Positions 24,892-33,261 are shown, counted from the stretch's first letter. The stretch is DNA of 46,017 bases from Chitinophagaceae bacterium UBA4407 (GCA_002390845.1 DGQT01000062.1:1-46017), one strand, 5' to 3'. Numbers and translations are program-made. Notes: a model not told the origin generated them from the letters alone.

Positions 24892-26133
24892 ATGAATATA
24901 AAGGCCCGTTTGATTATCATGAATTTTTTACAGTTTTTTGTGTGGGCTTGCTGGTTAATTTCTCTCGGCGGATATATGATCAACACCTTGAAATTTACCG
25001 GCGTTGAGGTAGGAAGTATTTTTGGCACCATGGGCGTTGCGTCGTTGTTTATGCCTGCATTACTGGGTATTGTTGCTGACCGCTGGGTGAATGCAGAAAA
25101 GGTTTTGGGTGCCTGTCATGTTATTGGCGCAGGATTATTATTCTGGGCATCTACCATTACCGATGCCTATATGATGTACTGGGTAATGCTCTTTAATGCA
25201 ATGGTGTATATGCCAACTATCGCACTGAATAATACGGTATCCTATATCGTACTGGAGCAAAGAGGTTTTGATATTGTAAAAGATTTTCCACCCATTCGTG
25301 TTTGGGGCACTATAGGTTTCATCTGCGCCATGTGGATGGTTGATATTTTTGGCTGGACCATAAGCCCATTGCAATTATACCTGAGCGCTGCCTCGGCTTT
25401 ATTGCTGGGTATTTATGCGTTTACGATGCCTGCCTGCAAACCCGCCAATATAAAAAGAAATGGCTCGTTTCTTTCGGCATTTGGATTGGATGCGCTGGTA
25501 TTGTTTAAAAAAAGAAAGATGATCATCTTCTTTGTATTTGCCATGCTGCTGGGTGCGGCATTGCAAATAACCAACACATTTGGTGGCTCGTTCCTGCTGG
25601 ATTTTAACAGCAAATATGCCAATTCATTTGCAGTAACACATCCCGGTGTTTTACTCTCGGTTTCGCAGATCTCCGAAACATTATTTATCCTTACCATACC
25701 ATTTTTCTTAAAGCGTTTTGGTATTAAAAACGTAATGCTCATGAGCATTTTTGCATGGGTGCTGCGCTTTGCATTGTTTGGCATTGGCGACCCAGGAAAC
25801 GGTTTGATTTTCCTGATACTTTCTATGATCGTTTACGGTATGGCGTTCGACTTCTTCAATATATCAGGCTCCCTGTTTGTAGAGCAGGAAGCCGATCTGA
25901 ATATCAGGGCCAGTGCGCAGGGCTTGTTTATGATCATGACCAATGGAATTGGCGCTTATCTCGGTGGCTGGGGAAGCGGCTGGGTAGTAGATCATTTCAC
26001 TATTGATGGAATAAGAAACTGGCAAAGTATCTGGTTTACTTTTGCCGCTTATGCATTGGTGCTTGGTATTATTTTTCCGTTGGTTTTCCGTTATAAACAC
26101 AATCCAAAAGCAGTATCAGCGATACACCATTAG
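24892..26133 (+). CDS. NupG/XapB-type nucleoside MFS transporter
   Basis: A 413-residue, 12-helix transporter of the nucleoside:H+ symporter family. Family features are the N-terminus MNIKARLIIMNFLQFFVWAC with GGYM, GTMGVASLFMPALLGIVADRW (about 37-57), MPTIALNNTVSY and PPIRVWGTIGF. The open frame extends upstream to 24823, but the ATG at 24892 gives the standard N-terminus. Substrate would be nucleosides by family, not proven. The next gene, a nucleotide pyrophosphatase-type enzyme, is a sensible neighbour because its products can be hydrolysed to nucleosides (inference). Confidence 0.85.
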   Translation: MNIKARLIIMNFLQFFVWACWLISLGGYMINTLKFTGVEVGSIFGTMGVASLFMPALLGIVADRWVNAEKVLGACHVIGAGLLFWASTITDAYMMYWVMLFNAMVYMPTIALNNTVSYIVLEQRGFDIVKDFPPIRVWGTIGFICAMWMVDIFGWTISPLQLYLSAASALLLGIYAFTMPACKPANIKRNGSFLSAFGLDALVLFKKRKMIIFFVFAMLLGAALQITNTFGGSFLLDFNSKYANSFAVTHPGVLLSVSQISETLFILTIPFFLKRFGIKNVMLMSIFAWVLRFALFGIGDPGNGLIFLILSMIVYGMAFDFFNISGSLFVEQEADLNIRASAQGLFMIMTNGIGAYLGGWGSGWVVDHFTIDGIRNWQSIWFTFAAYALVLGIIFPLVFRYKHNPKAVSAIHH

Positions 26134-26145
26134 AAAGGTTTTACC

Positions 26146-26181
26146 AACCGGGCTTATATTTCTTTGTGAAGCATTCGTTAG
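26146..26181. repeat. Truncated left arm of the dispersed element
   Basis: aaccgggcttatatttctttgtgaagcattcgtt matches the left outer arm of R3 (7848-7881) and stops where the TTGCGTCGCAC core would begin. It lies 12 bases after the transporter stop. Confidence 0.6.
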
Positions 26182-26252
26182 CTTAATTTAGAAAATAACT
26201 GCACTCAGTTATTATTAAATTGTTTACCCGCCTCACGGCATTTTGAATGCTT

Positions 26253-26260
26253 TACATTTG
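26253..26260 (+). promoter_or_regulatory. Bacteroidota -7 box upstream of the phosphodiesterase gene
   Basis: TACATTTG is a full match to TAnnTTTG, 26 bases before ATG 26286. It overlaps the longer open frame starting at 26247, which supports the start at 26286. Confidence 0.5.
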
Positions 26261-26285
26261 TAGCTTCATTAAATATTTTACGGTT

Positions 26286-27539
26286 ATGTTTAAATATTTC
26301 TGCACACTGTTTTGCCTGATTTATGCTTCAAATATTATTGCCCAGGATACTGCTCAAAAAATAATCAATGGCCGCTTCAACAGTGCAGCACAACAGGAAA
26401 AGCCTTATGTAATTCTTATTTCTGCAGATGGCTTCCGTTACGATTACGCTGAAAAATTTCATGCAGAAAATTTGCTTCGCTTAAGCAAACAGGGTGTTGC
26501 CGCTTCATCTATGATCCCTTCATTTCCATCGCTTACATTTCCCAATCACTATACAATTGTTACCGGCCTCTACCCTGCTCATCATGGTTTGGTGAACAAT
26601 AATTTTTACGATGAAAATAAAAAGGCTTCTTACAGTCTTGGTAATAAAAAAGCGGTTGCCGACAGTTCCTGGTATGGTGGCACGCCTTTATGGGTGTTGG
26701 CAGAAAAACAAAATATGCTCAGTGCAAGTTTTTTTTGGGTGGCTTCAGAAAGTGCAATACAAGGGGTGCGTCCAACTTATTACTACAATTACAGCGATGC
26801 TTTTAAAATTGATGCACGTATCAACGCTGTAAAGAACTGGTTATTGTTACCGGCAGACAAACGCCCACATTTTATTACATTTTATTTTCCTGAAGTAGAT
26901 CATGAATCGCACACATACGGGCCCGAGTCTAAGCAAACAGAAGAAGCTGTGCATTTTGTAGATGAGAGTATCGGCAAAATGACTGCAATGGTGGATGCAT
27001 TGCATTTGCCGGTGAATTTTATTTTTGTTTCAGATCATGGGATGACCGCTGTTGATACGGTACACTCCATACAAATACCTGCTGCATTAGATACCAATAA
27101 ATTTATTATTCCACGTGGCGATGCACTGGTACAGCTTTATGCAAAAGACAAAAAAGATATACTACCCACTTATGAAGCATTGAAAAAAGAAGCCAAAGAT
27201 TACGATGTGTACCTTACGCAGAATATGCCCGCCCGCTGGCATTACGGCAAAAAAGATGACAGGTACAACCGTCTCGGCGATATTATTTTAACACCCCACT
27301 TACCGCTAAGTTTTAATTTCGGCAAACGGTCTGTAACGCCCGGCAAGCATGGCTTTGACCCGGGCCTGCCCGATATGCATGCAACATTTTATGCGTGGGG
27401 CCCGCAGTTTAAAAGCAACAAAAAAATCGGCGATTTCGAGAATGTAAATATCTATCCTTTGGTGGCAAAACTACTCGGACTTTCTTACACCGAAAAAATT
27501 GATGGCAGGCTTAAAGTATTGAAGAATATTTTGAAATAA
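26286..27539 (+). CDS. Exported nucleotide pyrophosphatase/phosphodiesterase (ENPP family)
   Basis: A 417-residue enzyme of the type I phosphodiesterase / nucleotide pyrophosphatase (alkaline phosphatase superfamily) group, which hydrolyses phosphodiester or pyrophosphate bonds in nucleotides. Signal peptide MFKYFCTLFCLIYASNIIAQ. Metal and catalytic residues visible: ISADGFRYDY (D48), nucleophile in FPSLTFPNHY (T84), EVDHESHTYG, SDHGMTAVD and GKHGFD. The open frame starts at 26247, but the first 13 residues are removed because a -7 box lies there and the signal peptide starts at 26286. Its last 15 codons are duplicated downstream at 27976-28023. Confidence 0.9.
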   Translation: MFKYFCTLFCLIYASNIIAQDTAQKIINGRFNSAAQQEKPYVILISADGFRYDYAEKFHAENLLRLSKQGVAASSMIPSFPSLTFPNHYTIVTGLYPAHHGLVNNNFYDENKKASYSLGNKKAVADSSWYGGTPLWVLAEKQNMLSASFFWVASESAIQGVRPTYYYNYSDAFKIDARINAVKNWLLLPADKRPHFITFYFPEVDHESHTYGPESKQTEEAVHFVDESIGKMTAMVDALHLPVNFIFVSDHGMTAVDTVHSIQIPAALDTNKFIIPRGDALVQLYAKDKKDILPTYEALKKEAKDYDVYLTQNMPARWHYGKKDDRYNRLGDIILTPHLPLSFNFGKRSVTPGKHGFDPGLPDMHATFYAWGPQFKSNKKIGDFENVNIYPLVAKLLGLSYTEKIDGRLKVLKNILK

Positions 27540-27640
27540 ATACATTTTTATTGGCCGGGCTGAAGAATTACTATTGAACTTTTCTTGCGTCGCACACTTG
27601 TACGTTAGGATTATGAATGAGCTTTTGCCGAAGCGTAGAA
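27492..27640 (+). repeat. First copy of duplicated gene end plus element R11
   Basis: 27492-27539 codes for the last 15 residues of the phosphodiesterase. After the stop, R11 follows: ttggccgggctgaagaatta (27551-27570), arm TTGCGTCGCACACTTGTACG at 27584-27603, gagcttttgccgaagcg. The stretch recurs 484 bases further on. Confidence 0.85.
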
Positions 27641-27707
27641 TGAAGCGAAAAAGCGAGCTGGACAACAATAATGTCGTTTGAATCTCTCTTTAATAATCAA
27701 TAAACCG

Positions 27708-27923
27708 ATGACGAAAACAAAAAGAAGATTATTATTGAAATACCTCATTCTATGGATATTATTATCGGCTCTTTACTTCTACATAACTGAACCAATTTTA
27801 AATGTTCTTATACCTGGACTGCTTGACATTGGATTGTGGCTTACTGTCGAAGTGATTGGCCTTGCGACACTTTTCCTAATATTCTTATTACTGACAGTAA
27901 AATTTTTGAGAAAACGGGCTTAG
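27708..27923 (+). CDS. Small two-helix membrane protein, unknown
   Basis: A 71-residue protein starting MTKTKRRLLLKYLILWILLS, with two hydrophobic helices (about 9-26 and 38-63) and a basic end KFLRKRA. The frame is open from a TTG at 27678, but ATG 27708 is the natural start. No family is recognised. It lies between the duplicated phosphodiesterase ends, so the segment may have come in by recombination; it is a small gene and could be a chance frame. Confidence 0.45.
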   Translation: MTKTKRRLLLKYLILWILLSALYFYITEPILNVLIPGLLDIGLWLTVEVIGLATLFLIFLLLTVKFLRKRA

Positions 27924-27975
27924 CCGACACATTAATTCAAAAGTCACAGATCAAATGCACTGAAACCAACATGCG

Positions 27976-28023
27976 GAAAAAATTGATGGCAGGCTTAAAG
28001 TATTAAATAATATTTTGAAATAA
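27976..28023 (+). pseudogene. Duplicated 3' end of the phosphodiesterase gene
   Basis: 48 bases, identical in length to the true gene end (27492-27539), with two differences: one silent (TTG to TTA) and one giving Lys to Asn. The stop codon is kept. There is no gene in front of it, so it is a non-functional fragment. Confidence 0.8.
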
Positions 28024-28170
28024 ATACATTTTTATTTGCCGGCCTTGAGAATTACTATTAAACTTTTGTTGCGCCTGCCCCGACGAGCGAAGCGGAACTC
28101 GGGGTCGCACATTTGTCCATTAGGATTGTATATGTAGCTTTTATAAAAGCGAAATTTTACATTTACTTTT

Positions 28171-28206
28171 GTTGTTCAAGATGGCCTTAGGAACATCTTG
28201 AACAAC
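28171..28206. other. Strong hairpin inside R12
   Basis: Perfect 13-bp stem: GTTGTTCAAGATG (28171-28183) with CATCTTGAACAAC (28194-28206), 10-base loop. No T-run follows, so it is not a typical terminator. Confidence 0.75.
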
Positions 28207-28279
28207 GTGGGTCAAAGAAAATCAACGCAAATTTCCCGCAGTGTTTTAAACATAATCCCAGTAAAAAAACGGTATAGAG

Positions 28280-28299
28280 AAAGGGTGTAAACACCCTTT
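28280..28299. other. Second hairpin inside R12
   Basis: AAAGGGTGT (28280-28288), AA, ACACCCTTT (28291-28299): a perfect 9-bp inverted repeat with a very short centre. Together with 28171-28206 it suggests a structured RNA or an old insertion end. Confidence 0.7.
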
Positions 28300-28524
28300 A
28301 AGCAGTATGTTGATCAATGTATTTTTACTCCATGAAATAAGAGAAACAAAAAAATTGCTTCAGTCTACTCTAAAATAAAAGATCAAAAAAGTTCAGAACG
28401 TACAAGTGAGTGACACAACAACCGATGCCATAAATATCATAAGCCGGTACATAAAAATCACAATCATAATCTTTTTGAAATAGCTATATTTATGTAATAC
28501 ATTTTTTAGCCAAAACCATACTCT

Positions 28525-29352
28525 ATGCCACTAAGTACTTTTCATGTTTATTCACCCGCCGAATTTACAAACTGGATAAGGTCAACCGCATTTACAAGAA
28601 ACATTACTTTCATCCAGAACCACCACACATTTTTGCCATCGTACCAGAATTTTAATAACCATGCAGATCATTTATTCTGGCTGGAAAGTATGCGCAGTGT
28701 ACATATTAACGAACGGCACTGGGCTGACATTGGCCAGAACATCACCATTTTTCCGGATGGTTTTATTGCCGTATGCAGGCCCATTGATAAAACCCCCGCC
28801 GGAATTTTTGGCGCCAATACCGGTGCGATTTGTATAGAAAATATGGGCGACTTTGATATTGGCAAAGATGTAATGACACCGGCACAAAGAGACAGTATTA
28901 TTTTAACCAATGCCCTCTTGTGCATTAAGTTCGACCTGAGACCCAATATAGCCCAGGTAGTGTATCATCACTGGTTCGACAGGGCAGGCAAACGATTTAC
29001 CGCGCAGCAAATAAACAGTGGTGCTGTAACGCAGCAGCAATTGCAGAAAACATGCCCTGGTACTGCTTTCTTTGGCGGCAACACCATTATTGATGCAGAA
29101 GCAAATTTTTACCCGCTGATCAATACCAAAATAAATGCACTGAATGGTGCACCAGCGCCGCCGGTAAATATTACTCACAAAAAAGTAAATACCACCACAT
29201 TAAATGTAAGAAGTGGCCGGGGCACACAATTCGGGATTGTAAGAAAAATACCCGGCAATACCATAGTAGAGGTATTTGAAGAAAAGGATGGCTGGAGCCG
29301 CATTAGCTCAGATAAAGAAGAATGGGTTTCATCAACATTTTTATCCCTTTAA
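28525..29352 (+). CDS. N-acetylmuramoyl-L-alanine amidase (Amidase_2) with SH3 domain
   Basis: Cell-wall hydrolase that cuts the bond between N-acetylmuramic acid and L-alanine. The 275-residue protein has an Amidase_2 domain (about 25-195) with zinc-ligand candidates in QNHHTF (H33/H34), in the VVYHHW segment and in KTCPGTAF, and an SH3b domain (about 215-275) with NVRSGRGTQFGIV. There is no signal peptide at the annotated start, and no other start gives one, so export is unclear, as in phage endolysins. A membrane protein gene follows after 11 bases. Confidence 0.85.
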   Translation: MPLSTFHVYSPAEFTNWIRSTAFTRNITFIQNHHTFLPSYQNFNNHADHLFWLESMRSVHINERHWADIGQNITIFPDGFIAVCRPIDKTPAGIFGANTGAICIENMGDFDIGKDVMTPAQRDSIILTNALLCIKFDLRPNIAQVVYHHWFDRAGKRFTAQQINSGAVTQQQLQKTCPGTAFFGGNTIIDAEANFYPLINTKINALNGAPAPPVNITHKKVNTTTLNVRSGRGTQFGIVRKIPGNTIVEVFEEKDGWSRISSDKEEWVSSTFLSL

Positions 29353-29363
29353 AATCAATTGAT

Positions 29364-30629
29364 ATGTCACGCGAAAACAAAGATGTAGTAAACACAGGTA
29401 TATTCGGTGCATTTGGCCAAAAGGAATGGACTGCCGGTAGCTGGCTCAGGTTCCTTGCCATGTTTCTTTTTATTTGGGTAATTGTGTATATAGTTATGCA
29501 CAAGTTTCATACGGGGCAGGAATATGTAAAACTTACTCCCGAACAGTTGAAGAATGTAGTTTGGTTAATTGACGACAGTACCAATAAAGCAAACATAGCC
29601 AAAGCAGCCGCTTTAAAAGCAACAACAAACGATACACCCAGGACAAGCATCGACACAACACAAAAACCCGCAGACACAACAAAAAATATAAAAGCTACAC
29701 CTGCCTGCGATATCAACGATGGCTGCGGTTTTTCAAAAGCAGCACTTTATATACAGGGTGAATTTGATAATTCAATCGATACAGCCCAGATGCAAAGCCT
29801 GCAGTGTTATCTCTGCAATGCTTCATCAAGAGAGGTAACGCTTTTTCTAACCGATACAAAATTTAAAGTAACATCTTATTTCTGGCTCATAGGCGGATGG
29901 GCTTATGTGGAGGTGATCTTCTGGGTGCTTATAGGTGTACTATGCAGCCTGCTTTATTATGTAAGCGATAAAAACAGGAATGCTACTACCGTTCCCGGCG
30001 ATTCATCAACTATTTTTGATGTTACAGAGATCCCCTACCAGATAGCGAAGTTCTTTTATGCACCCTGCTGCACCCTTGTAATCATCTTTGGTTATTCATT
30101 TCTTCAGGGCGAAGACCTGGTGGATATTAATGCAAGCAAAGGCATTATTGTGTTTTCATTTATTGGCGGTTTTTATTCGAGTAGAATGATGAATTTTCTA
30201 GACCGTTTTAAGCTGCTGTTTTTTCCATTGGCCACTGATCCTAAAAATCCGCTGGCACCCGTACAAAAACCCGCAGATATACCCGCGGCCGCAGAAAGCG
30301 TACAAATAGAATTAATTGCTGCCGAACCAACCCTTACCGAAGAACAAAAGAATCATCTTATTGAAACAGGCATGGGCAGTGCGGTAGTAACACTGCAGGC
30401 CGAAGGAAATACAGAAAAAATAAAAGCAGAAAAAACAGGCGAAGAGCAGCAATCGCTTTTTGAAGTTAAAAATATTGCAGCGGGTAAGTATATCATAGAG
30501 GCAATATATGCAGGCAAGTTTGGCGATACCGGTGAGATCATTAATCTTGAAGCAACACAAAGCGTAGATATCGTAAAAGGTACTAATGAAATAAAAGTAG
30601 ATATGCTAAAGAGTGAATCTGACGGATAA
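29364..30629 (+). CDS. Multi-helix membrane protein of unknown function, paired with the amidase
   Basis: A 421-residue protein with helices at about 27-46, 165-185, 215-235 and 244-262. A threonine- and lysine-rich linker and a cysteine-containing segment (CDINDGCGF, QCYLCNAS) lie between helices 1 and 2. The C-terminal part (about 305-421) is a soluble beta-rich domain like the carboxypeptidase-regulatory or CARDB type (FEVKNIAAGKYIIEAIYAG). The start at 29364 (MSRENKD) is preferred over the longer frame from 29322, which overlaps the amidase. The 11-base gap to the amidase suggests an operon. Function unknown. Confidence 0.75.
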   Translation: MSRENKDVVNTGIFGAFGQKEWTAGSWLRFLAMFLFIWVIVYIVMHKFHTGQEYVKLTPEQLKNVVWLIDDSTNKANIAKAAALKATTNDTPRTSIDTTQKPADTTKNIKATPACDINDGCGFSKAALYIQGEFDNSIDTAQMQSLQCYLCNASSREVTLFLTDTKFKVTSYFWLIGGWAYVEVIFWVLIGVLCSLLYYVSDKNRNATTVPGDSSTIFDVTEIPYQIAKFFYAPCCTLVIIFGYSFLQGEDLVDINASKGIIVFSFIGGFYSSRMMNFLDRFKLLFFPLATDPKNPLAPVQKPADIPAAAESVQIELIAAEPTLTEEQKNHLIETGMGSAVVTLQAEGNTEKIKAEKTGEEQQSLFEVKNIAAGKYIIEAIYAGKFGDTGEIINLEATQSVDIVKGTNEIKVDMLKSESDG

Positions 30630-30653
30630 ACAAGTTTAATGTCTATATAAATA

Positions 30654-30840
30654 AAGATGCCAAATGTTATGAGCCCGGCTTTATAACTTTTGGCATCTTC
30701 TGTTGCCATGCTCGTTTCGCAGTTCCTCTTTCATGGCAACATTTAAGCGAAGTCTAGCAGCCAGTTCCGTCCTGAACTTGCTTCAGGATTATCTCGGGAT
30801 CGTACTCTTGTAAGGTTGGATATTTTTTGAGCTTTTATTG
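30654..30840. repeat. Dispersed element R13 (GTTGCCA sub-type)
   Basis: Left palindrome AAGATGCCAAA (30654-30664) with TTTGGCATCTT (30689-30699) encloses ttatgagcccggcttt. Then comes GTTGCCATGCTCGTTTCGCA (30702-30721) with its partner TTTCATGGCAAC (30729-30740), and a degraded arm gatcgtactcttgtaagg at 30798-30815. It follows the membrane-protein stop by 24 bases. The rest of the 373-base gap, 30841-31002, is AT-rich with no clear feature. Confidence 0.75.
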
Positions 30841-31002
30841 ATGTGTAGATTGAAGGGGATTTTTGTTGGCGGGTCCGATAACAAAAGCGAAAAAAAGTCT
30901 ATAAAATCCTAACGAAAAGTTTCTTGTTTTATAAATAGATAATTTAGGTAAATTGCTTTTGTCCGATAAGTCCATGTTAATTTAAAAGTACCCTTAAATA
31001 CA

Positions 31003-31635
31003 ATGGCGAAAATCTACAGCGAGTCTATTATCGGCATGGAAAGTCTTTTCCCCGACCAAATAAAAGTTTATGAATTAAGTACAATTGAAAAAAGTATTAA
31101 TGAGAATTCGCCATCATTGCTTGATAAACATTTCTACGAACCTCCTTGTAATGAGTTGTTGAAAAGTTTGATATGGGAAATAGTTCACTTTTTAAAAGAT
31201 CAGGATCAGTTTGCAGTTTATAGTTTTTTTTATCGTTCCAATAAAGATGCTTCTTTAGAAGCAGAATGGTTTCTTTCCTCTTCGCGGCTCAATAAATGTG
31301 ATGAAGGATTTCCAAAAGAACTTGTCATTTTTACATACTGCTTGCAGTCGTTTGGCGATATAAAAAAAAGGCTTTACCAGGTTTTAGAGAATAATGAATT
31401 TTTTAAAGAAAATTTCAATAAAGTCGCTAACCTAACTAAAAGGGAAAAAGAAATTATAGGCTTACTTGCAAAAGGAATGAGCACTGCTAAAATTGCTAAT
31501 ATGTTGTTTATTTCTGTTCATACAGTTAATACGCACCGAAAAAATATAAATCAAAAACTCGTTATAAAAAACATCGCAGGCTTACTGAAGTTTACCGATG
31601 TATTCGATTTAACCCTAAATGAAAATACTTTATGA
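31003..31635 (+). CDS. LuxR-type helix-turn-helix regulator 1
   Basis: A 210-residue DNA-binding protein. The N-terminal 145 residues have no recognised domain. The C-terminal LuxR/GerE HTH is clear: LTKREKEIIGLLAKGMSTAK then IANMLFISVHTVNTHRKNIN (about 148-188). The stop overlaps the start of the next LuxR gene by four bases (ATGA), showing tight coupling. The two are paralogs in tandem. A receiver domain is not seen. Confidence 0.85.
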   Translation: MAKIYSESIIGMESLFPDQIKVYELSTIEKSINENSPSLLDKHFYEPPCNELLKSLIWEIVHFLKDQDQFAVYSFFYRSNKDASLEAEWFLSSSRLNKCDEGFPKELVIFTYCLQSFGDIKKRLYQVLENNEFFKENFNKVANLTKREKEIIGLLAKGMSTAKIANMLFISVHTVNTHRKNINQKLVIKNIAGLLKFTDVFDLTLNENTL

Positions 31636-32393
31636 AAACTAACTTAAGTAGCCGGGAAGTAATTGATATTAACAGCCAGCAGATATTTACGTTGGAAAAG
31701 AAATTATATAAAGGTGAATTTTCCATAGAATCCGTGGGTGATTACTTACCGGGAAACTTATTGATAAATGATCTCAATGAAATTATTCCTACGTATATAA
31801 ATAAGAGTGGGTGCAATATCTTAAAACACAGTGTGGATGAATTGAAAGAGCAAGGGCCTGAATATTTTAAACGGTTCTTTGTACCCGAAGAGGTAAATGT
31901 AATTATTCCAAATTACATTAGTATGTTGCAAAAGCAGGATTCTGCTCATATTTACAATTATGTACAACGGGTACAATCTGTATCTGATGCTTCTTATAAA
32001 TGGTATTTTGCTTCTGCCAAATTAATGTATACGCCAGGCCAGACAATTTCAGATAAAATGATACTTATTGTAAACGAAGTAAATTCACTAGGTTTAATAT
32101 CAAAGAAAATAAACAGTGTACTGGAAGAAAGCGATTGGATGAAAAAGAATTTTAAAAAATTCTGCAGGCTCAATAAACGGGAAAAAGAAATCATCCCATT
32201 ATTAGTCAGCGGAAAAAGCAGTTCAGAAATTGCAGATTTCTTTTGCATTTCCCACTTGACTGTAAATACCCACCGGCGTAATATTGGTGATAAATTAGAA
32301 GTAAAAACTTTTGCAGGGTTGTATAAGTTTGCTGTTACTTTTGGTTTGCCAACGCTAAAGTCTTACATAATATTTTTTGTACTCAGCTTCTGA
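31632..32393 (+). CDS. LuxR-type helix-turn-helix regulator 2, PAS-like N-terminus
   Basis: A 253-residue regulator with a PAS-like N-terminal part (about 20-150, for example YKWYFASAKLMYTPG) and a C-terminal LuxR/GerE HTH (LNKREKEIIPLLVSGKSSSE, IADFFCISHLTVNTHRRNI). It overlaps the first LuxR gene by four bases. Its last codons (about 32373-32393, coding FFVLSF and stop) match the outer arm of the dispersed palindrome (compare 16263-16290 and 45976-45995), so the C-terminus and stop codon were probably provided by an inserted repeat. Confidence 0.83.
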   Translation: MKTNLSSREVIDINSQQIFTLEKKLYKGEFSIESVGDYLPGNLLINDLNEIIPTYINKSGCNILKHSVDELKEQGPEYFKRFFVPEEVNVIIPNYISMLQKQDSAHIYNYVQRVQSVSDASYKWYFASAKLMYTPGQTISDKMILIVNEVNSLGLISKKINSVLEESDWMKKNFKKFCRLNKREKEIIPLLVSGKSSSEIADFFCISHLTVNTHRRNIGDKLEVKTFAGLYKFAVTFGLPTLKSYIIFFVLSF

Positions 32394-32436
32394 TAAACTA
32401 TCAAACTTTTGTTGCGTAGCGCTAGTGTGCGTTCGG
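32373..32436. repeat. Dispersed element R14 (left arm, overlaps LuxR gene end)
   Basis: Outer arm TTTTTTGTACTCAGCTTCTG at 32374-32393, then ataaactatcaaacttttgt, and a diverged core TTGCGTAGCGCTAGTGTGCG (about 32410-32429). No right arm is seen. Confidence 0.7.
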
Positions 32437-32540
32437 GATTTCTATTTAGCATTGTACAAACTGCTTTACCGCATATAACACTCTTTCATTACACTTTTGT
32501 AAAGTTTTGCGAGATGTTTCAAAATACCTAAATGTAGGTA

Positions 32541-32571
32541 TTGCTTAAGGTTTGATATTCTTTCACCTTTG
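32541..32571 (+). promoter_or_regulatory. Candidate Bacteroidota housekeeping promoter of the lipoprotein gene
   Basis: -33 TTG at 32541-32543, 20-base spacer, -7 box CACCTTTG at 32564-32571 (7 of 8 bases of TAnnTTTG). The spacing is as expected. Start codon at 32628. Confidence 0.5.
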
Positions 32572-32627
32572 AATTCCAAAAATTATATTCATTTTAAAAA
32601 CCATTTTTTTAATTAAAATCTGTAAAC

Positions 32628-33200
32628 ATGAAAACAAAAATTATTATCGCATTTTTTGTGCTCGCGTCTTTTTCATGTCAAAAGGAATCTGTTCAGAAAC
32701 CTTTTTCATTAACTACTACATCAAACGAATCTTCATTGGCTGTCAAACCAAAAATCGGTGACCTGTATGGTGGCGGTATGATAGCATGGATAGACCCATC
32801 AGGAAGACACGGAATAATTGTAGGATTAGAAGATCTAGCCCCAACTGTCTGGTCTTACAATCCTTATATTGACATTCAAGTATATGGTGGTATTGTTGGT
32901 GACGGTAAGAAAAACTCACTTGAAATTTACCGGATTCTTCAAAAGGTCGACAATTACGCAGTTCTTGAATGCAAGCAATACAGAGGTGGGGGTTATAAAG
33001 ATTGGTTTTTACCATCAATTATTGAGCTTGGTTACGCATTTACTGCCGGGCAATATGGGGCAACTTTTAATTCCGATACAGCTTATTGGTCATCATCTGC
33101 TGCAAGTGCGAGAGAAGCTATTGTTAGTGCTTATCCAGGAGCGCAGGGATCCCATTTTAAAGAGTGGATTCGTTTAGTAAGACCAATAAGATATTTTTAA
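32628..33200 (+). CDS. Lipoprotein with DUF1566-like domain
   Basis: A 190-residue outer-envelope lipoprotein. The signal and lipobox are MKTKIIIAFFVLASFSC (cysteine 17). The mature part has GDLYGGGMIAWIDPSGRHGI, GDGKKNSL, the YKDWFLPSIIELG core, AYWSSSAAS and a VRPIRYF end, which follow the DUF1566 (Lcl_C-like) pattern of a C-type-lectin-like sugar-binding fold. Function unknown. It is preceded by a good promoter and followed by a hairpin and a bidirectional terminator. Confidence 0.82.
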   Translation: MKTKIIIAFFVLASFSCQKESVQKPFSLTTTSNESSLAVKPKIGDLYGGGMIAWIDPSGRHGIIVGLEDLAPTVWSYNPYIDIQVYGGIVGDGKKNSLEIYRILQKVDNYAVLECKQYRGGGYKDWFLPSIIELGYAFTAGQYGATFNSDTAYWSSSAASAREAIVSAYPGAQGSHFKEWIRLVRPIRYF

Positions 33201-33205
33201 CATCC

Positions 33206-33235
33206 GCTGTTGGTCGCCTTAGGCTAACCAACAGC
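33206..33235. other. Hairpin after the lipoprotein gene
   Basis: GCTGTTGGT (33206-33214) with ACCAACAGC (33227-33235), and an inner GCC/GGC pair (33216-33224). No T-run follows, so terminator function is uncertain. Confidence 0.55.
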
Positions 33236-33261
33236 CTTCGCTACAATCTACCCTGCAATAA

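Larger units (their letters stand above)
28030..28458. repeat. Dispersed palindromic element R12 (expanded, 429 bp)
   Basis: Left outer end tttatttgccggccttgaga follows the duplicated gene end. The A-arm is split after TTGCG (28069-28073) by a CCCCGA...TCGGGG fold-back (28078-28104) and resumes as TCGCACATTTGTCC. The right B-arm, GTACAAGTGAGTGACACAAC, is at 28400-28419, and the end aagccggtacataaaaa at 28441-28457. The centre is a 250-base non-coding segment with two strong hairpins (28171-28206 and 28280-28299). It fills most of the 600-base gap before the amidase. Confidence 0.82.
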
